Positions 9,201-17,927 of a stretch of DNA of 64,000 nucleotides are shown here, in pieces (within the stretch, counting starts at the first letter, position 1; each line of letters starts with the position of its first letter). The position numbers were made by a program, and so were the translations under genes. The notes under the pieces are model-generated. The model was not told the DNA's origin. It searched no databases and saw only the letters and a list, made by a program, of their open reading frames with translations. The DNA lies in the NCBI GenBank assembly GCA_044463945.1, contig JBIQLW010000002.1, positions 1-64,000 of the forward strand, in the 5' to 3' direction. The DNA is from 62-47 sp044463945. GTDB lineage: Bacteria > Pseudomonadota > Alphaproteobacteria > Rhizobiales > Xanthobacteraceae.

Positions 9201-9935
9201 GAGACGGTGCGCGGCCTCGATCTGAAGATGTCGCGCAAGAACGGCGCGATCCGCGCCTTCACGCTGGGCGGCAAGCTCGGCCGCGACACGCCGCTGAGCG
9301 CCGATCTGCGCGGCCGCGGGCAAGGGCAGGGCCGCGAGGTGATCTTCCTCGAAACCAACGACGCCGGCGCGTTCTTCCGCTTCACCGACACTTACGCCCG
9401 GATGATGGGCGGCCAGCTCCAACTGGCGATGGAGCCGCCGACGGTGGAGTCGCGGCCCAAGGAAGGGCTGGTCAACGTCCGCAACTTCACGGTCAAGGGC
9501 GAGGCGCAGCTCGACAAGGTCGCCGGCGGCCCGCCGGGGCAGGGCGTGGCGTTCTCGCGGCTGCGGGCGGAATTCATCCGCAACAGCGGCGTGCTCAGCA
9601 TCCGCGAAGGCGTGGTCAAGGGGCCGACGATCGGCGCCACCATGGAAGGCACCATCGACTATCAGGCCAACCGGGTGCGGATGAGCGGCACCTTCGTTCC
9701 GCTCTACGGCCTCAACAACATTTTCGGGCAAATCCCGCTGTTCGGGCCGCTGCTCGGCGGCTCCAACGAGGGGCTGATCGGGATCACCTACGAGGTGGTC
9801 GGCTCGCCCGGCAAGCCTGACCTGCGCGTCAACCCGATCTCGGTGATGGCGCCGGGGGTGCTGCGCAAGGTGTTCGAGTTCAACACCGGACGGCAGAGCG
9901 GCAATCCCGTCGAGTTTCCCGCGCCGAACAATTGA
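6246..9935 (+). CDS. YhdP/AsmA-like envelope protein (DUF3971 type)
   Basis: This is a very long protein (1229 aa) of the AsmA-like superfamily, whose characterised members (YhdP, TamB, AsmA) bridge the periplasm and are implicated in phospholipid transport to the outer membrane. About 95 basic and Pro-rich residues precede a single membrane anchor (about 98-120). Repetitive beta-strand-rich sequence follows, including an Ala/Pro/Thr-rich linker near 240-275, and the AsmA-like C terminus contains LYGLNNIFGQIPLFGPLLGG. The ATG at 6246 has GAGG upstream; in-frame TTG codons just before it are less likely. Function is inferred from the family. Confidence 0.85.
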   Translation: MPPHQRSSRNAARTPLGEQARRQLQHREATARGRPPPNAPAGGDPPDWDGTDWDSRHDEAARHRANRLLGRRGGRFEGVGDRLAAVGRWLAGERWLRRLLTVGLALFAICALGFGGLWWRLGAGPISLDMATPWLVAAIEDNIGPGNTVEIGGTQIERAGRIRIAVRIRDIVVRDRDHAVIASAPKAEVRLSGTALLMGRLRAESLNLVDAVLAVRITPDGEVTVSTGGKARPIAAGSGASPPATQTPTSPDTAAQGAPAPDGAPAGSPAAPAGGSGLLAGLEWLDSLGKNGLDGQNLDEIGLKNGRLIVDDEQRGSRRNFENISLSLRRPSGGGVALSLGEEGEHAWSLRVQVGAPENGVRAVDIRANKVSMQTILLALRLKDLTYSADFPLTGELRGELGRDGLPTYFRGKIEAGKGTIIDHDTPDYPMAIDQIDASVEWDANRRVLLAPFKIVSGANRITLLAHLEPPGDVVPDWQLGFSGGTIVLAGVNDEPPLIFNRIAIGMRFDTAHKKILLTQASISNGEIGVAGTGTLDYAGEPRLMLGFAGTPMSATALKRMWPIIIVPEVREWVTERISGGALQRIDIGVNSPLFNLSRAGPPIPEDGLSVNIVAGNVSLHPVDDLPSIHDADLRAHVTGRTATVTIGQGNITTDAGRKLTMSEAVFEVPDMAPKPSPARVRFKLDGPVAAAAEILASDRLSEFSNTPVDPATSKGTVTAQVALGLPIKRELTAADTTYAITADVSAFSAERLVMNQKLEAAAMKIVANNQGYQVKGDVRINGQPASLDYRKSNSGDADIRLQATLDDASRAKLGFDLGAAASGPVTVKLAGKIGGSERDSRIAIDADLTALRLDNLLPGWTKLPGKSGHATFNVVQKPQSTRLEDLVIDGGGATIKGSLEVDQNGDLINASFPTYSPSEGDKASLRAERGNDGMVKVVMRGDVFDGRNFIKSAISGKEADARSKTKSLDFDLDLKLGAVAGFYGETVRGLDLKMSRKNGAIRAFTLGGKLGRDTPLSADLRGRGQGQGREVIFLETNDAGAFFRFTDTYARMMGGQLQLAMEPPTVESRPKEGLVNVRNFTVKGEAQLDKVAGGPPGQGVAFSRLRAEFIRNSGVLSIREGVVKGPTIGATMEGTIDYQANRVRMSGTFVPLYGLNNIFGQIPLFGPLLGGSNEGLIGITYEVVGSPGKPDLRVNPISVMAPGVLRKVFEFNTGRQSGNPVEFPAPNN

Positions 9936-9962
9936 CGCGCGGGCTTCGTCGCGGGGCGAGCG

Positions 9963-11234
9963 CTACTCGCGCAGCGCCCGCACCGTGAGGAACGGGATCA
10001 TCCCCAACAGCACGTTGACCAGCGCGAACGCGATCACCGGATCGTAGCTCTGGGTCCAGTCGTGAATGAAGCCGCCGGTCAGGGAGCCGAGCGCGGAGCC
10101 CAGCCCGCTGCCGATCGAGATGCTGCCGAAGATGGTGCCGACGCGCCGGCCGTGGAAGATGTTGATGGCCGCGGCCGTAATCAGCGGCCCGCGCGAGCCG
10201 ATGGTCGAGCCGAAACACAACAGGAAGCCGCCCAGCATCCACAGATTGGGGAAGCGGCTGAGCAGCCACAGGCAGACGATGCCGAGCGTGGTCAGCCCGT
10301 AGCTGAACAGGATGGCGCGGCGGCGGCCGATCAGGGTATCGAGCCAGCTCACGGTCAGCATTCCGACCACCAGCACGACGCCGCTGAAGCCCCAGGCGGT
10401 CGCCGCCTGCAACGGCGGAAATCCGACCTCGATCAGATAGGCCACCACCTGCGCGCCGATAGTGTAGACGCCGATGGCGGTGAAGAAAAACGTGCTGAAC
10501 AGCGCCCAGAAGGCGTGATGGCGCATGGCGCGCGGCAGCGTCCATTCGATGGCGGACGCCGGCTCCGCCGCGCGCGCGGACGCCGTGGCGGCCGGCTGCG
10601 CCGTGCCCGAGCCGCCGCCCCGCGCGATCCGCCGCCACGGCAACAATAGGAGCGGCACCAATAGCGCCAGCAACACGCCGCCCAGCAGGTGATAGCTGAC
10701 GCGCCAGCCGAACCGGTCGATCAGAAGCTGCGACAGCGGCACCAGGATCAGCACGCCGGCTCCGGTCGCCGCGTAAATCGCCGCCATCGCCATCGGCAGA
10801 CGATCGCCGAACCAGCGGCCCAACAGCACCGAACTCGGAACGCTGCTCAGGCAGGCGATGCCGAGGCCGGCGGCGAAGCCGATGCAGATTTGCAGTTGCC
10901 ACAGCGCATCGGCGAACGCCGCCAGCGAAACCCCGGCGCCGAGCAGCAACAGGCCGAGGCCGTAAACCGCGCGGGGCCCGGAGAAATCGAACAGACGCCC
11001 CACGAACGGCGAGGACAGGCCCATCGACAGCGACGCCAGCGCGTAGATCGAGAGGACGTCGGCGCGAGCCCAGCCGAACGTCGTCGAGATCGGCAGCAGG
11101 AAGACCGTGAAGGATTCGCCGATGCCGCGCCCGAGCAGCGCCAGCGTGAAGCACAGGCCGAGCACGGCGAATGCCGCGTGCGTCGGCACGAAGCGGCCGG
11201 CGCGGACATCGGCAAAGGACGGTTCAGCAGCCAT
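9963..11234 (-). CDS. MFS transporter, monocarboxylate/OFA-like
   Basis: This is a 423-aa polytopic protein with 12 predicted helices and a central hydrophilic loop (about 195-235) rich in Gly/Ala/Arg. The loop-2 signature region reads GRLFDFSGPR. The overall pattern, with GRGIGESFTVFLLPISTTFGW near the start, resembles proton-linked organic-anion transporters. The substrate is not identifiable. It lies on the same strand as tyrS, with repeat copy 1 between them. Confidence 0.8.
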   Translation of the reverse strand: MAAEPSFADVRAGRFVPTHAAFAVLGLCFTLALLGRGIGESFTVFLLPISTTFGWARADVLSIYALASLSMGLSSPFVGRLFDFSGPRAVYGLGLLLLGAGVSLAAFADALWQLQICIGFAAGLGIACLSSVPSSVLLGRWFGDRLPMAMAAIYAATGAGVLILVPLSQLLIDRFGWRVSYHLLGGVLLALLVPLLLLPWRRIARGGGSGTAQPAATASARAAEPASAIEWTLPRAMRHHAFWALFSTFFFTAIGVYTIGAQVVAYLIEVGFPPLQAATAWGFSGVVLVVGMLTVSWLDTLIGRRRAILFSYGLTTLGIVCLWLLSRFPNLWMLGGFLLCFGSTIGSRGPLITAAAINIFHGRRVGTIFGSISIGSGLGSALGSLTGGFIHDWTQSYDPVIAFALVNVLLGMIPFLTVRALRE

Positions 11235-11336
11235 GGGCTTTCATGGAGCGCAATTCGCGGCTCCGAAACAACGGTGTTCTGCGAATAGGGCTATGCGATC
11301 TTCAGAATTTTGGGGCGGGTACATGACATAACGGCC

Positions 11337-11436
11337 GTCATGCCCGCGCAGGCGGGCATCCAGTACTCCCATATGGGATCAGTTTTCACGACACTCGCCT
11401 GGATTACTGGATCGTCCGCCTTCGCGGACGATGACG
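11337..11436. repeat. Composite palindromic repeat, copy 1
   Basis: The left hairpin has arms TGCCCGC and GCGGGCA around GCAG. The right hairpin has arms CGTCCGC and GCGGACG around CTTC. The outer ends are GTCAT and ATGAC, and the inner sides ATCCAGTA and TACTGGAT are complementary, so the whole element can fold as two hairpins joined by paired arms. The flanking CCTCGTTTTCGGTCAGAC is shared with copy 2 and contains the tyrS stop codon. Confidence 0.9.
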
Positions 11437-11448
11437 CCTCGTTTTCGG

Positions 11449-12699
11449 TCAGACTTTCAGAAGCACGTGGCGCTTCTTGCCCAGCGACAGCTTGATGAGC
11501 CCGTCCGCCGTGAGATGGCCGGGGGTCAGGGTCATCTTTTCGTCGATCACCGGCTTGTCGTTGACGCGCAAGCCCCCGCCCTTGATCTGGCGGCGCGCCT
11601 CGCCGTTGGACGCGACCAGGCCGGCGCGGACGAAGGCCGCGACCACGCCGATGCCCTCGTCGAGTTCGGCGGAAGCGACGGCGAGCGTCGGCAGGTCGCC
11701 GCCGACCGCGCCTTCCTCGAACGTCTTGCGCGCCGTCTCGGCGGCGGCTTCCGCCTGCGCCCGGCCGTGCATCAGCGCGGCCGCTTCGGTCGCCAGCACC
11801 TTCTTGGCCTCGTTGATCTCCTGGCCCTGCAACGCTTTGAGGCGGGCGATCTCGTCGAGCGGCAGCAGCGTGAACAGCTTGAGGAAGCGTTCGACGTCGG
11901 CGTCCTCGGTATTGCGCCAGTACTGCCAGTAGTCGTAAGGGCTCAGCATGTCGGCGTTGAGCCACACCGCGCCGGCGGCGGTCTTGCCCATCTTGGCCCC
12001 GGAGGCGGTGGTGAGCAGCGGGCAGGTCAGCGCGTGCAGTTGATGGGTGCCCATGCGGCGGCCGAGATCGATGCCGTTGACGATGTTGCCCCACTGGTCG
12101 GAGCCGCCCATTTGCAGATTGCAGCCGTAGCGCCGCGCCAGTTCGACGTAGTCGTAGGATTGCAGGATCATGTAGTTGAATTCTATGAACGACAGTTCCT
12201 GCTCGCGCTCCAGCCGCAGACGCACCGAGTCCATCGTCAACATGCGGTTGATCGAGAAATGGCGGCCGACGTCGCGCAGCATCTCGATGTAGTTGAGCCC
12301 GGCCAGCCATTCGGCGTTGTCGGCCATCACCGCGTCGGTTTTGCCGTCGCCGAAACGGATGAACTTCGAGAACGTTCCCTTGATCGACTCCTTGTTGGCG
12401 TCGATCTGCTCGTAGGTGAGCATCTTGCGGGTTTCGTCGCGGCCCGACGGATCGCCGACCCGCGTGGTGCCGCCGCCCATCAGCGCGATCGGCTTGTTGC
12501 CGGTGTGTTGCAGCCAGTGCAGCATCATGATCGACAGCAGGTGGCCGACATGCAGCGAGGGCGCGGTGCAGTCGTAACCGACATAGGCCACCACATCGCC
12601 CCGCGTGGCGAGCGCGTCGAGGCTCTCCGGATCGGAGATCTGGTGGATGAAGCCGCGCTGTTGCAGCAGGCGAAGGAAGTCGGATTTGAAGGCGGTCAT
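11449..12699 (-). CDS. tyrS: Tyrosyl-tRNA synthetase
   Basis: This cytoplasmic class I aminoacyl-tRNA synthetase charges tRNA-Tyr. The HIGH-class motif is HVGH at residues 50-53 and the KMSKS-class motif is KMGKT near 235. The tyrosine-specificity strand is YVGYDCTAPSLH, and the last 60 residues form an S4 RNA-binding domain. The 416-aa length is normal. It is divergent from anmK with about 160 bp between starts. Confidence 0.97.
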   Translation of the reverse strand: MTAFKSDFLRLLQQRGFIHQISDPESLDALATRGDVVAYVGYDCTAPSLHVGHLLSIMMLHWLQHTGNKPIALMGGGTTRVGDPSGRDETRKMLTYEQIDANKESIKGTFSKFIRFGDGKTDAVMADNAEWLAGLNYIEMLRDVGRHFSINRMLTMDSVRLRLEREQELSFIEFNYMILQSYDYVELARRYGCNLQMGGSDQWGNIVNGIDLGRRMGTHQLHALTCPLLTTASGAKMGKTAAGAVWLNADMLSPYDYWQYWRNTEDADVERFLKLFTLLPLDEIARLKALQGQEINEAKKVLATEAAALMHGRAQAEAAAETARKTFEEGAVGGDLPTLAVASAELDEGIGVVAAFVRAGLVASNGEARRQIKGGGLRVNDKPVIDEKMTLTPGHLTADGLIKLSLGKKRHVLLKV

Positions 12700-12860
12700 G
12701 GGGTCTGGAACTCGGGCTCAGTCTTTTTTGACACTTTCCCCGCAGGATCGGCGAGGCGAAGCGCCGGCGGACGGCCGGGACGACGGATGACGTGGGATTA
12801 TAAGATGCGGCCCGCCGGCACAAGTTGGCGACCCGGCCCGAGGCCGGCGGAAGGGGCGGA

Positions 12861-13967
12861 ATGACGATGTTGCGGGCAATCGGCCTGATGAGCGGCACCT
12901 CGCTGGACGGGGTCGATGTCGCGTTGATCCGCACCGACGGCGAGCGGGTCGCGGGATTCGGCCCATCCGGCTACCGGCCCTATGCGGAGAGCGAGCGCGC
13001 CGTGCTGCGGCAGGCGCTGGCGGTGGCGACCGCGCTGTCCGAGCGCACCGCGCGGCCGGGAGTTCTCGCGGACGCCGAGCAGGTCGTCACCCGCGCCCAT
13101 GCCGAGGCGGTCGGCGCGTTCCTGCGCGACAACGGGCTTGCCGCGCGCGAGATCGATATCGTCGGCTTCCACGGCCAGACCGTGCTGCACCGGCCGCAGC
13201 GGCGGCTGACGGTCCAGATCGGCGGCGCGGCCGCGCTGGCGAAGACGATCGGCATTCCGGTGATGCACGATTTCCGCGCCGCCGATGTCGCGGCCGGCGG
13301 GCAGGGCGCGCCGCTGGTGCCGGTCTATCATCGGGCGCTCGCCCGCTCGCTGGAGCGCGAGGGGCCGGTCGTGCTCGTCAATATCGGCGGGGTCGCCAAC
13401 ATCACCTATATCGACGGGGCCGAGACCCTGATCGCCTGCGATACCGGACCCGGCAACGCGCTGCTCGACGATTTCATGGCGCGGGTCGCGGGCCGGCCGT
13501 TCGACAACGAAGGCCGGCTCGCGGCGCAGGGCAAGGCGGACGAGGCGTGGCTTTCGGCGGCGCTGGATCATCCGTTCTTCGCCAAGCCGCCGCCGAAATC
13601 GCTGGACCGCAACGATTTCGCGGCGTTCGCGCCGCAGGGCCTGAGCCCCGCCGACGGCGCGGCGACGCTGACCGCCTTCACCGCCGCCAGCATCGCCGCC
13701 GTCGCGCCGCTCCTGCCGGCCATGCCGCGAAGCTGGATCGTGGTCGGCGGCGGCGCGCGCAACCCGACGCTGCTACGGATGCTGCGGACGCGGCTTTCGC
13801 CCGCCAGCGTCGAGACGGGCGACGATCACGGCTGGTCGTCGGACGCCATCGAGGCGCAGGCGTTCGGCTATCTCGCCGTGCGCGCCCTCAAAGGTCTGCC
13901 GCTGAGCTACCCCGCCACCACCGGCGTGCCGGAGCCGATGCCGGGCGGCGTTCTCGCGCGGCCTTAG
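12861..13967 (+). CDS. anmK: Anhydro-N-acetylmuramic acid kinase
   Basis: This enzyme phosphorylates and hydrolyses 1,6-anhydro-MurNAc released by peptidoglycan recycling, yielding MurNAc-6-phosphate. The ATPase-fold phosphate motif MSGTSLDGVDVAL is at the N terminus, IGFHGQT-type sequence is at about 110, and the second nucleotide loop is ACDTGPGNALLDDF. Family length is matched at 368 aa. The ATG at 12861 follows GGAAGGGGCGG; the upstream TTG at 12825 is in frame but unlikely. The usual neighbour tyrS is adjacent and divergent, as in many alphaproteobacteria. Confidence 0.95.
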   Translation: MTMLRAIGLMSGTSLDGVDVALIRTDGERVAGFGPSGYRPYAESERAVLRQALAVATALSERTARPGVLADAEQVVTRAHAEAVGAFLRDNGLAAREIDIVGFHGQTVLHRPQRRLTVQIGGAAALAKTIGIPVMHDFRAADVAAGGQGAPLVPVYHRALARSLEREGPVVLVNIGGVANITYIDGAETLIACDTGPGNALLDDFMARVAGRPFDNEGRLAAQGKADEAWLSAALDHPFFAKPPPKSLDRNDFAAFAPQGLSPADGAATLTAFTAASIAAVAPLLPAMPRSWIVVGGGARNPTLLRMLRTRLSPASVETGDDHGWSSDAIEAQAFGYLAVRALKGLPLSYPATTGVPEPMPGGVLARP

Positions 13968-14015
13968 TGCCTGCCCGAACGTTCGTTTTCCGCACAGCTG
14001 CGCAACACGGGAAAC

Positions 14016-14154
14016 GTCATGCTCCGCGAAAGCGGATTATCCAGTATTTCGTGGCGGATCAAAATTTCCCACACGCTCGCATGGGTTACTGGATCGTCCG
14101 CCGGAGCCTGTCATCGGGCCGCGCCTTGCGCGGACCCGTTGGCGGACGATGACG
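14016..14154. repeat. Composite palindromic repeat, copy 2 (expanded right arm)
   Basis: It has the same architecture as copy 1: a left hairpin of GCTCCGC, GAAA and an imperfect GCGGATTA, then ATCCAGTA ... TTACTGGAT. The right hairpin (CGTCCGCC ... GGCGGACG) has a nested insertion at its tip that itself pairs as GGGCCGCGC around CTT with GCGCGGACCC. It lies between the 3' ends of anmK and the convergent hydrolase gene. Confidence 0.88.
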
Positions 14155-14177
14155 CCTCGTTTTCGGTTAGACCCGGC

Positions 14178-14825
14178 TCAGCGGATGTTGGCCAGCCGCA
14201 TGTCGAGATAGCTCGTCACCGACTCCATCAAGGGCTCCAGCTTGCCGTCGAAGAAGTGATTGGCGCCGGGGATGACTTGGTGGTCGATGACGATGCCCTT
14301 CTGCGACTTGAGCTTGTCAACCAGCGCGTTGACATCCTTCGGCGGCACCACCGCGTCCTTCTCGCCGTGGACGATCAGGCCGGACGACGGGCAGGGCGCG
14401 AGGAACGAGAAGTCGTAGAGGTTGGCGGGCGGGGCGATCGAGATGAAGCCCTCGACCTCGGGCCGGCGCATCAGGAGCTGCATCCCGATCCAGGCGCCGA
14501 ACGAGAACCCGGTGACCCAGCAGGCGCGCGCCTCCGGATTGATCGACTGCGCCCAGTCCAACGCGGAGGCAGCGTCGGACAATTCGCCGGTGCCGTGGTC
14601 GAACGAGCCCTGACTGCGGCCGACGCCACGGAAGTTGAACCGCAGCACCGAAAAGCCGCGATGGACGAAAGCATAATAGCACTGGTACACGATCTGGTGG
14701 TTCATCGTGCCATGAAACTGCGGGTGCGGATGCAGCACCATCGCGATCGGGGCGTTCTTCTGTTTCGCCGGATGGTAGCGGCCTTCGAGACGGCCGGCGG
14801 GACCGGTGAAAATGACTTCGGGCAT
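14178..14825 (-). CDS. Alpha/beta hydrolase, dienelactone-hydrolase-like
   Basis: This is a 215-aa soluble alpha/beta hydrolase. The nucleophile elbow is GFSFG with Ser108, the oxyanion region is HPHPQFHG (about 32-39), the acid is in HGEKDAVVPP, and the catalytic His is in GANHFF. Related proteins are uncharacterised esterase-like hydrolases often lying next to suf genes in this group of bacteria. The ATG at 14825 has AAGGA at good spacing; the frame stays open upstream to 14897 but that part looks non-coding. It is divergent from the desulfurase gene. Confidence 0.85.
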   Translation of the reverse strand: MPEVIFTGPAGRLEGRYHPAKQKNAPIAMVLHPHPQFHGTMNHQIVYQCYYAFVHRGFSVLRFNFRGVGRSQGSFDHGTGELSDAASALDWAQSINPEARACWVTGFSFGAWIGMQLLMRRPEVEGFISIAPPANLYDFSFLAPCPSSGLIVHGEKDAVVPPKDVNALVDKLKSQKGIVIDHQVIPGANHFFDGKLEPLMESVTSYLDMRLANIR

Positions 14826-15049
14826 CCGTGTTCCTTCGTGATCCTTGGGATGTGCGGCCACCGCTTGCGTCGTCTTATCGCGAAGCGTCGCCGGCACCCG
14901 GGCGACGGCGTTCTAACATAAGGCGAGGGGCCAAAAGCAAGCATCTTGGACGCGGGTCCCGCGCCAGACGGCCGCCGATCACGCGGGATTGCCGCAATAA
15001 CGCCGGTGAATGCGCTAGAATGCGATCTCTCAGGAACCGATCTCACGAC

Positions 15050-16216
15050 ATGACGCCGCGCATCTATCTCGACTGGAACGCCACGACCCCGCTTCGCCCC
15101 GAGGCGCGCGCGGCGCTGGAGGCGGCGCTGGAAGTCTGCGGCAACCCGTCCTCGGTGCATGGCGAGGGGCGCAAGGCGCGCGGCATCCTTGAAGCCGCTC
15201 GCGGCGCGGTGGCGGCGGCGGTGGGGGCCGGGCCGGAGACGATCGTCTTCACCTCGGGCGCGACCGAAGCCAACGCGCTGGCGCTCGCGCCGGGCGTACA
15301 TCGGACGGCGTCGCCGCCGGCCGAGCAATTGATCGTCTCGGCAATCGAGCATTCCTCGGTGCTGGCCGGCGGGCGGTTTCCACGCGATCGCATCGCCATC
15401 GCGCCGGTCGATCGCTCCGGCGTGATCGATCTTTCGGCGCTGGAGCGGATGCTGGCGAGCGGCCCGCCGGCGCTGGTGTCGGTGATGGCGGCCAACAACG
15501 AAACCGGCGTGGTGCAGCCGATCGACCGGGTGGCCGGGCTGGTGCATGACCGGGGCGGGGTGCTGCATGTCGATGCGGTTGCGGCTTTTGGAAAGATCGC
15601 AATCGATTTCAATAAATTGGGATGCGATCTTCTATCGATTTCTGCGCACAAGATCGGCGGCCCCAAGGGCGTCGGCGCGCTGGTCGTGGCCGATGGCCTG
15701 CGCGGGCTGGAACCCGGCTTGAAGGGCGGCGGACAGGAAAAGGGCCGCCGCGCCGGGACCGAGAACCTGCCCGGCATCGCCGGGTTCGGCGCCGCCGCGA
15801 CCGTCGCCGCGGCGACGCGGGAGCAGGACGCCCGCCATTGCGAGGCCCTGCGCCGGCGGCTTGAGGCGGGCCTTAAGGCAACCGGCCCCGTCACCATCTT
15901 TTCTGATACCGTGCCACGGTTGCCGAATACCACGCTGTTCACCGCGCCCGGCCTGCGCGCCGAAACCGCGGTAATCGGTTTCGATCTCGAAGGCATCGCG
16001 GTGTCGTCGGGGTCGGCGTGTTCGTCCGGCAAGGTGCAACCGTCGCATGTGCTGGCGGCGATGCAGGCCACGCCGGAGCAGGCGCGCGGCGGGGTCCGGA
16101 TCAGTCTTGGCTGGAATACCACGGAAAATGACGTGGATTGCGCACTCAAGGCTTGGCGAAAGCTCAGTGCGACCCTAGTTAAGGAGAGGAATGAAACAGT
16201 GCTTGAACGATTCTAA
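15050..16216 (+). CDS. Cysteine desulfurase, IscS/NifS type
   Basis: This PLP enzyme removes sulfur from cysteine to form a persulfide for Fe-S cluster or thiolation chemistry. YLDWNATTPL is at residues 6-15, His101 stacks on PLP, the Schiff-base lysine is K201 in SAHKIGG, and the persulfide cysteine is C324 in SGSACSSGK, followed by the long flexible loop of class I desulfurases. Length is 388 aa. The ATG at 15050 matches family N termini. It is the first gene of the suf cluster; a second desulfurase (SufS) follows downstream. Its stop codon lies within a palindrome resembling an Irr box. Confidence 0.93.
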   Translation: MTPRIYLDWNATTPLRPEARAALEAALEVCGNPSSVHGEGRKARGILEAARGAVAAAVGAGPETIVFTSGATEANALALAPGVHRTASPPAEQLIVSAIEHSSVLAGGRFPRDRIAIAPVDRSGVIDLSALERMLASGPPALVSVMAANNETGVVQPIDRVAGLVHDRGGVLHVDAVAAFGKIAIDFNKLGCDLLSISAHKIGGPKGVGALVVADGLRGLEPGLKGGGQEKGRRAGTENLPGIAGFGAAATVAAATREQDARHCEALRRRLEAGLKATGPVTIFSDTVPRLPNTTLFTAPGLRAETAVIGFDLEGIAVSSGSACSSGKVQPSHVLAAMQATPEQARGGVRISLGWNTTENDVDCALKAWRKLSATLVKERNETVLERF

Positions 16217-16218
16217 GC
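16201..16218 (+). promoter_or_regulatory. Possible Irr (ICE-box-like) operator before sufB
   Basis: CTTGAACGATTCTAAG at 16202-16217 resembles the rhizobial iron-control element TTAGAA-N3-TTCTAA, matching 10 of 12 arm positions. It overlaps the stop codon of the preceding desulfurase and lies about 90 bp before sufB. Suf genes are known iron-regulated targets in rhizobia. The site itself is inference. Confidence 0.35.
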
Positions 16219-16305
16219 GACGTGGTTTCATTGAAAACAATCTGAAAAGCGCGTTTGCGTTGATGTGGTCCACCGCGGTCCTTGAAACCGTGAGCGGAGG
16301 TTAGA

Positions 16306-17805
16306 ATGCCGGCCGAACTAGAGACCGTCGAACGGGTCCGCCGTATCGACGTCGATCAGTATCGTTATGGGTTCGAGACGATCATCGAATCCGAAAAGGC
16401 CCCCAAGGGTCTGTCCGAGGACATCGTCCGCTTCATTTCCGCGAAGAAGGAAGAGCCGGCGTGGATGCTGGAATGGCGGCTCGACGCCTATCGCCGCTGG
16501 CTGACCATGACGGAGCCGACCTGGGCCCGCGTCGACTATCCGAAGATCGACTATCAGGACATCTATTATTACGCCGCGCCGAAGCAGACCAAGGCGCTGG
16601 CCTCGCTCGACGAAGTCGATCCGGAGATCCTGAGGACCTACGAGAAGCTCGGCATTCCGCTGCGCGAGCAGGAAATCCTCGCCGGGGTCGTGCGTCCCGA
16701 GGGCGAGGAGGGCGGCGAAGCGCCGCGCCAGGTGGCGGTCGATGCGGTGTTCGACTCGGTGTCGGTCGCGACCACCTTCCAGGCCGAACTGAAAAAGGCC
16801 GGCGTAATCTTCATGCCGATCTCCCACGCCATCCGCGAGCATCCCGATCTGGTGAAGAAGTATCTCGGCAGCGTGGTGCCGACCTCGGACAACTTCTTCG
16901 CCACGCTGAACTCGGCGGTGTTCTCCGACGGCTCCTTCGTCTACGTGCCGCCGGGCGTGCGCTGCCCGATGGAGCTGTCCACCTACTTCCGCATCAACGA
17001 GCGCAACACCGGCCAGTTCGAGCGCACGCTGATCATCGCCGACAAGGGCTCCTACGTCAGCTATCTCGAAGGCTGCACCGCGCCGCAGCGCGACGAGAAC
17101 CAGTTGCACGCGGCCGTCGTCGAGCTGATCGCGCTGGACGATGCCGAGATCAAGTATTCGACGGTGCAGAACTGGTATCCCGGCAACTCCGAGGGCAAGG
17201 GCGGAGTCTACAACTTCGTCACCAAGCGCGGCGACTGCCGCGGCCGCAACGCCAAGATTTCCTGGACCCAGGTCGAGACCGGCTCGGCCATCACCTGGAA
17301 ATACCCGAGCTGCATCCTGCGCGGCGACAACTCGCGCGGCGAGTTCTACTCGATCGCGATTTCGAACGGCTTCCAGCAGGTCGACTCCGGCACCAAGATG
17401 ATCCATCTCGGCAAGAACACCACCAGCCGGATCATCTCCAAGGGCATCGCCGCCGGCCGTTCGCAGAACACCTATCGCGGCCTCGTCAGCGCACATCGCA
17501 AGGCGACGGGCGCGCGCAACTTCACCGCCTGCGACTCGCTCCTGATCGGCGACAAGTGCGGCGCGCACACCGTGCCTTATGTCGAGGCGAAAAATTCCTC
17601 GGCGCTGTTCGAGCACGAGGCGACCACCTCGAAGATTTCCGAGGACGTGCTGTTCTACTGCGTGCAGCGCGGGTTGTCGCAGGAGGAGGCGGTCGGCCTC
17701 GTCGTCAACGGCTTCGTGCGCGACGTGTTGCAGCAACTGCCGATGGAGTTCGCGGTCGAGGCGCAGAAGCTGATCTCGATCTCGCTGGAAGGCAGCGTGG
17801 GTTAG
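16306..17805 (+). CDS. sufB: Fe-S cluster assembly scaffold SufB
   Basis: SufB is a subunit of the SufBC2D scaffold, on which [4Fe-4S] clusters are assembled in the cytoplasm. The 499-aa protein has the family N-terminal helical region, the right-handed beta-helix core (ADKGSYVSYLEGCTAP, HAAVVELIALDDAEIKYSTVQNW) and the conserved C-terminal region with FTACDSLLIGDKCGAHT and SALFEHEATTSKI. The ATG at 16306 is preceded by GCGGAGG. It is in an operon with sufC, sufD, sufS and sufT. Confidence 0.97.
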   Translation: MPAELETVERVRRIDVDQYRYGFETIIESEKAPKGLSEDIVRFISAKKEEPAWMLEWRLDAYRRWLTMTEPTWARVDYPKIDYQDIYYYAAPKQTKALASLDEVDPEILRTYEKLGIPLREQEILAGVVRPEGEEGGEAPRQVAVDAVFDSVSVATTFQAELKKAGVIFMPISHAIREHPDLVKKYLGSVVPTSDNFFATLNSAVFSDGSFVYVPPGVRCPMELSTYFRINERNTGQFERTLIIADKGSYVSYLEGCTAPQRDENQLHAAVVELIALDDAEIKYSTVQNWYPGNSEGKGGVYNFVTKRGDCRGRNAKISWTQVETGSAITWKYPSCILRGDNSRGEFYSIAISNGFQQVDSGTKMIHLGKNTTSRIISKGIAAGRSQNTYRGLVSAHRKATGARNFTACDSLLIGDKCGAHTVPYVEAKNSSALFEHEATTSKISEDVLFYCVQRGLSQEEAVGLVVNGFVRDVLQQLPMEFAVEAQKLISISLEGSVG

Positions 17806-17867
17806 CGGCTGTCCTCCCGCGACCCGCACAGAGCGGGCGGCGCTCAGGGACAGCGGCAGAAGCGAAA

Positions 17868-17911
17868 GTCATCCTTCGAGGCGCGCATGGGCGCTCACAC
17901 TTCGGGATGAC
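17868..17911. repeat. Short GTCATCC...GGATGAC hairpin between sufB and sufC
   Basis: The ends GTCATCC and GGATGAC are complementary and enclose CTTCGAGG-type sequence. It is the same short element type as 20095-20134. It sits inside the operon, 17 bp before sufC, so it could form an mRNA hairpin that modulates stability or sufC translation. Confidence 0.7.
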
Positions 17912-17927
17912 ATGAAAAGGAAAGATC

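Noticed and set aside
6993..9731. 912-aa open frame on the minus strand
   Set aside because: Antisense shadow of the YhdP-like gene in GC-rich DNA; no domains, and composition rich in Arg, Gly, His and Asp.
11431..12864. 477-aa plus-strand frame over tyrS
   Set aside because: Antisense shadow of an unmistakable tyrosyl-tRNA synthetase.
15001..15049. Longer desulfurase start at 14828
   Set aside because: The extension runs through the divergent hydrolase promoter region and lacks family similarity; the ATG at 15050 gives the standard N terminus.
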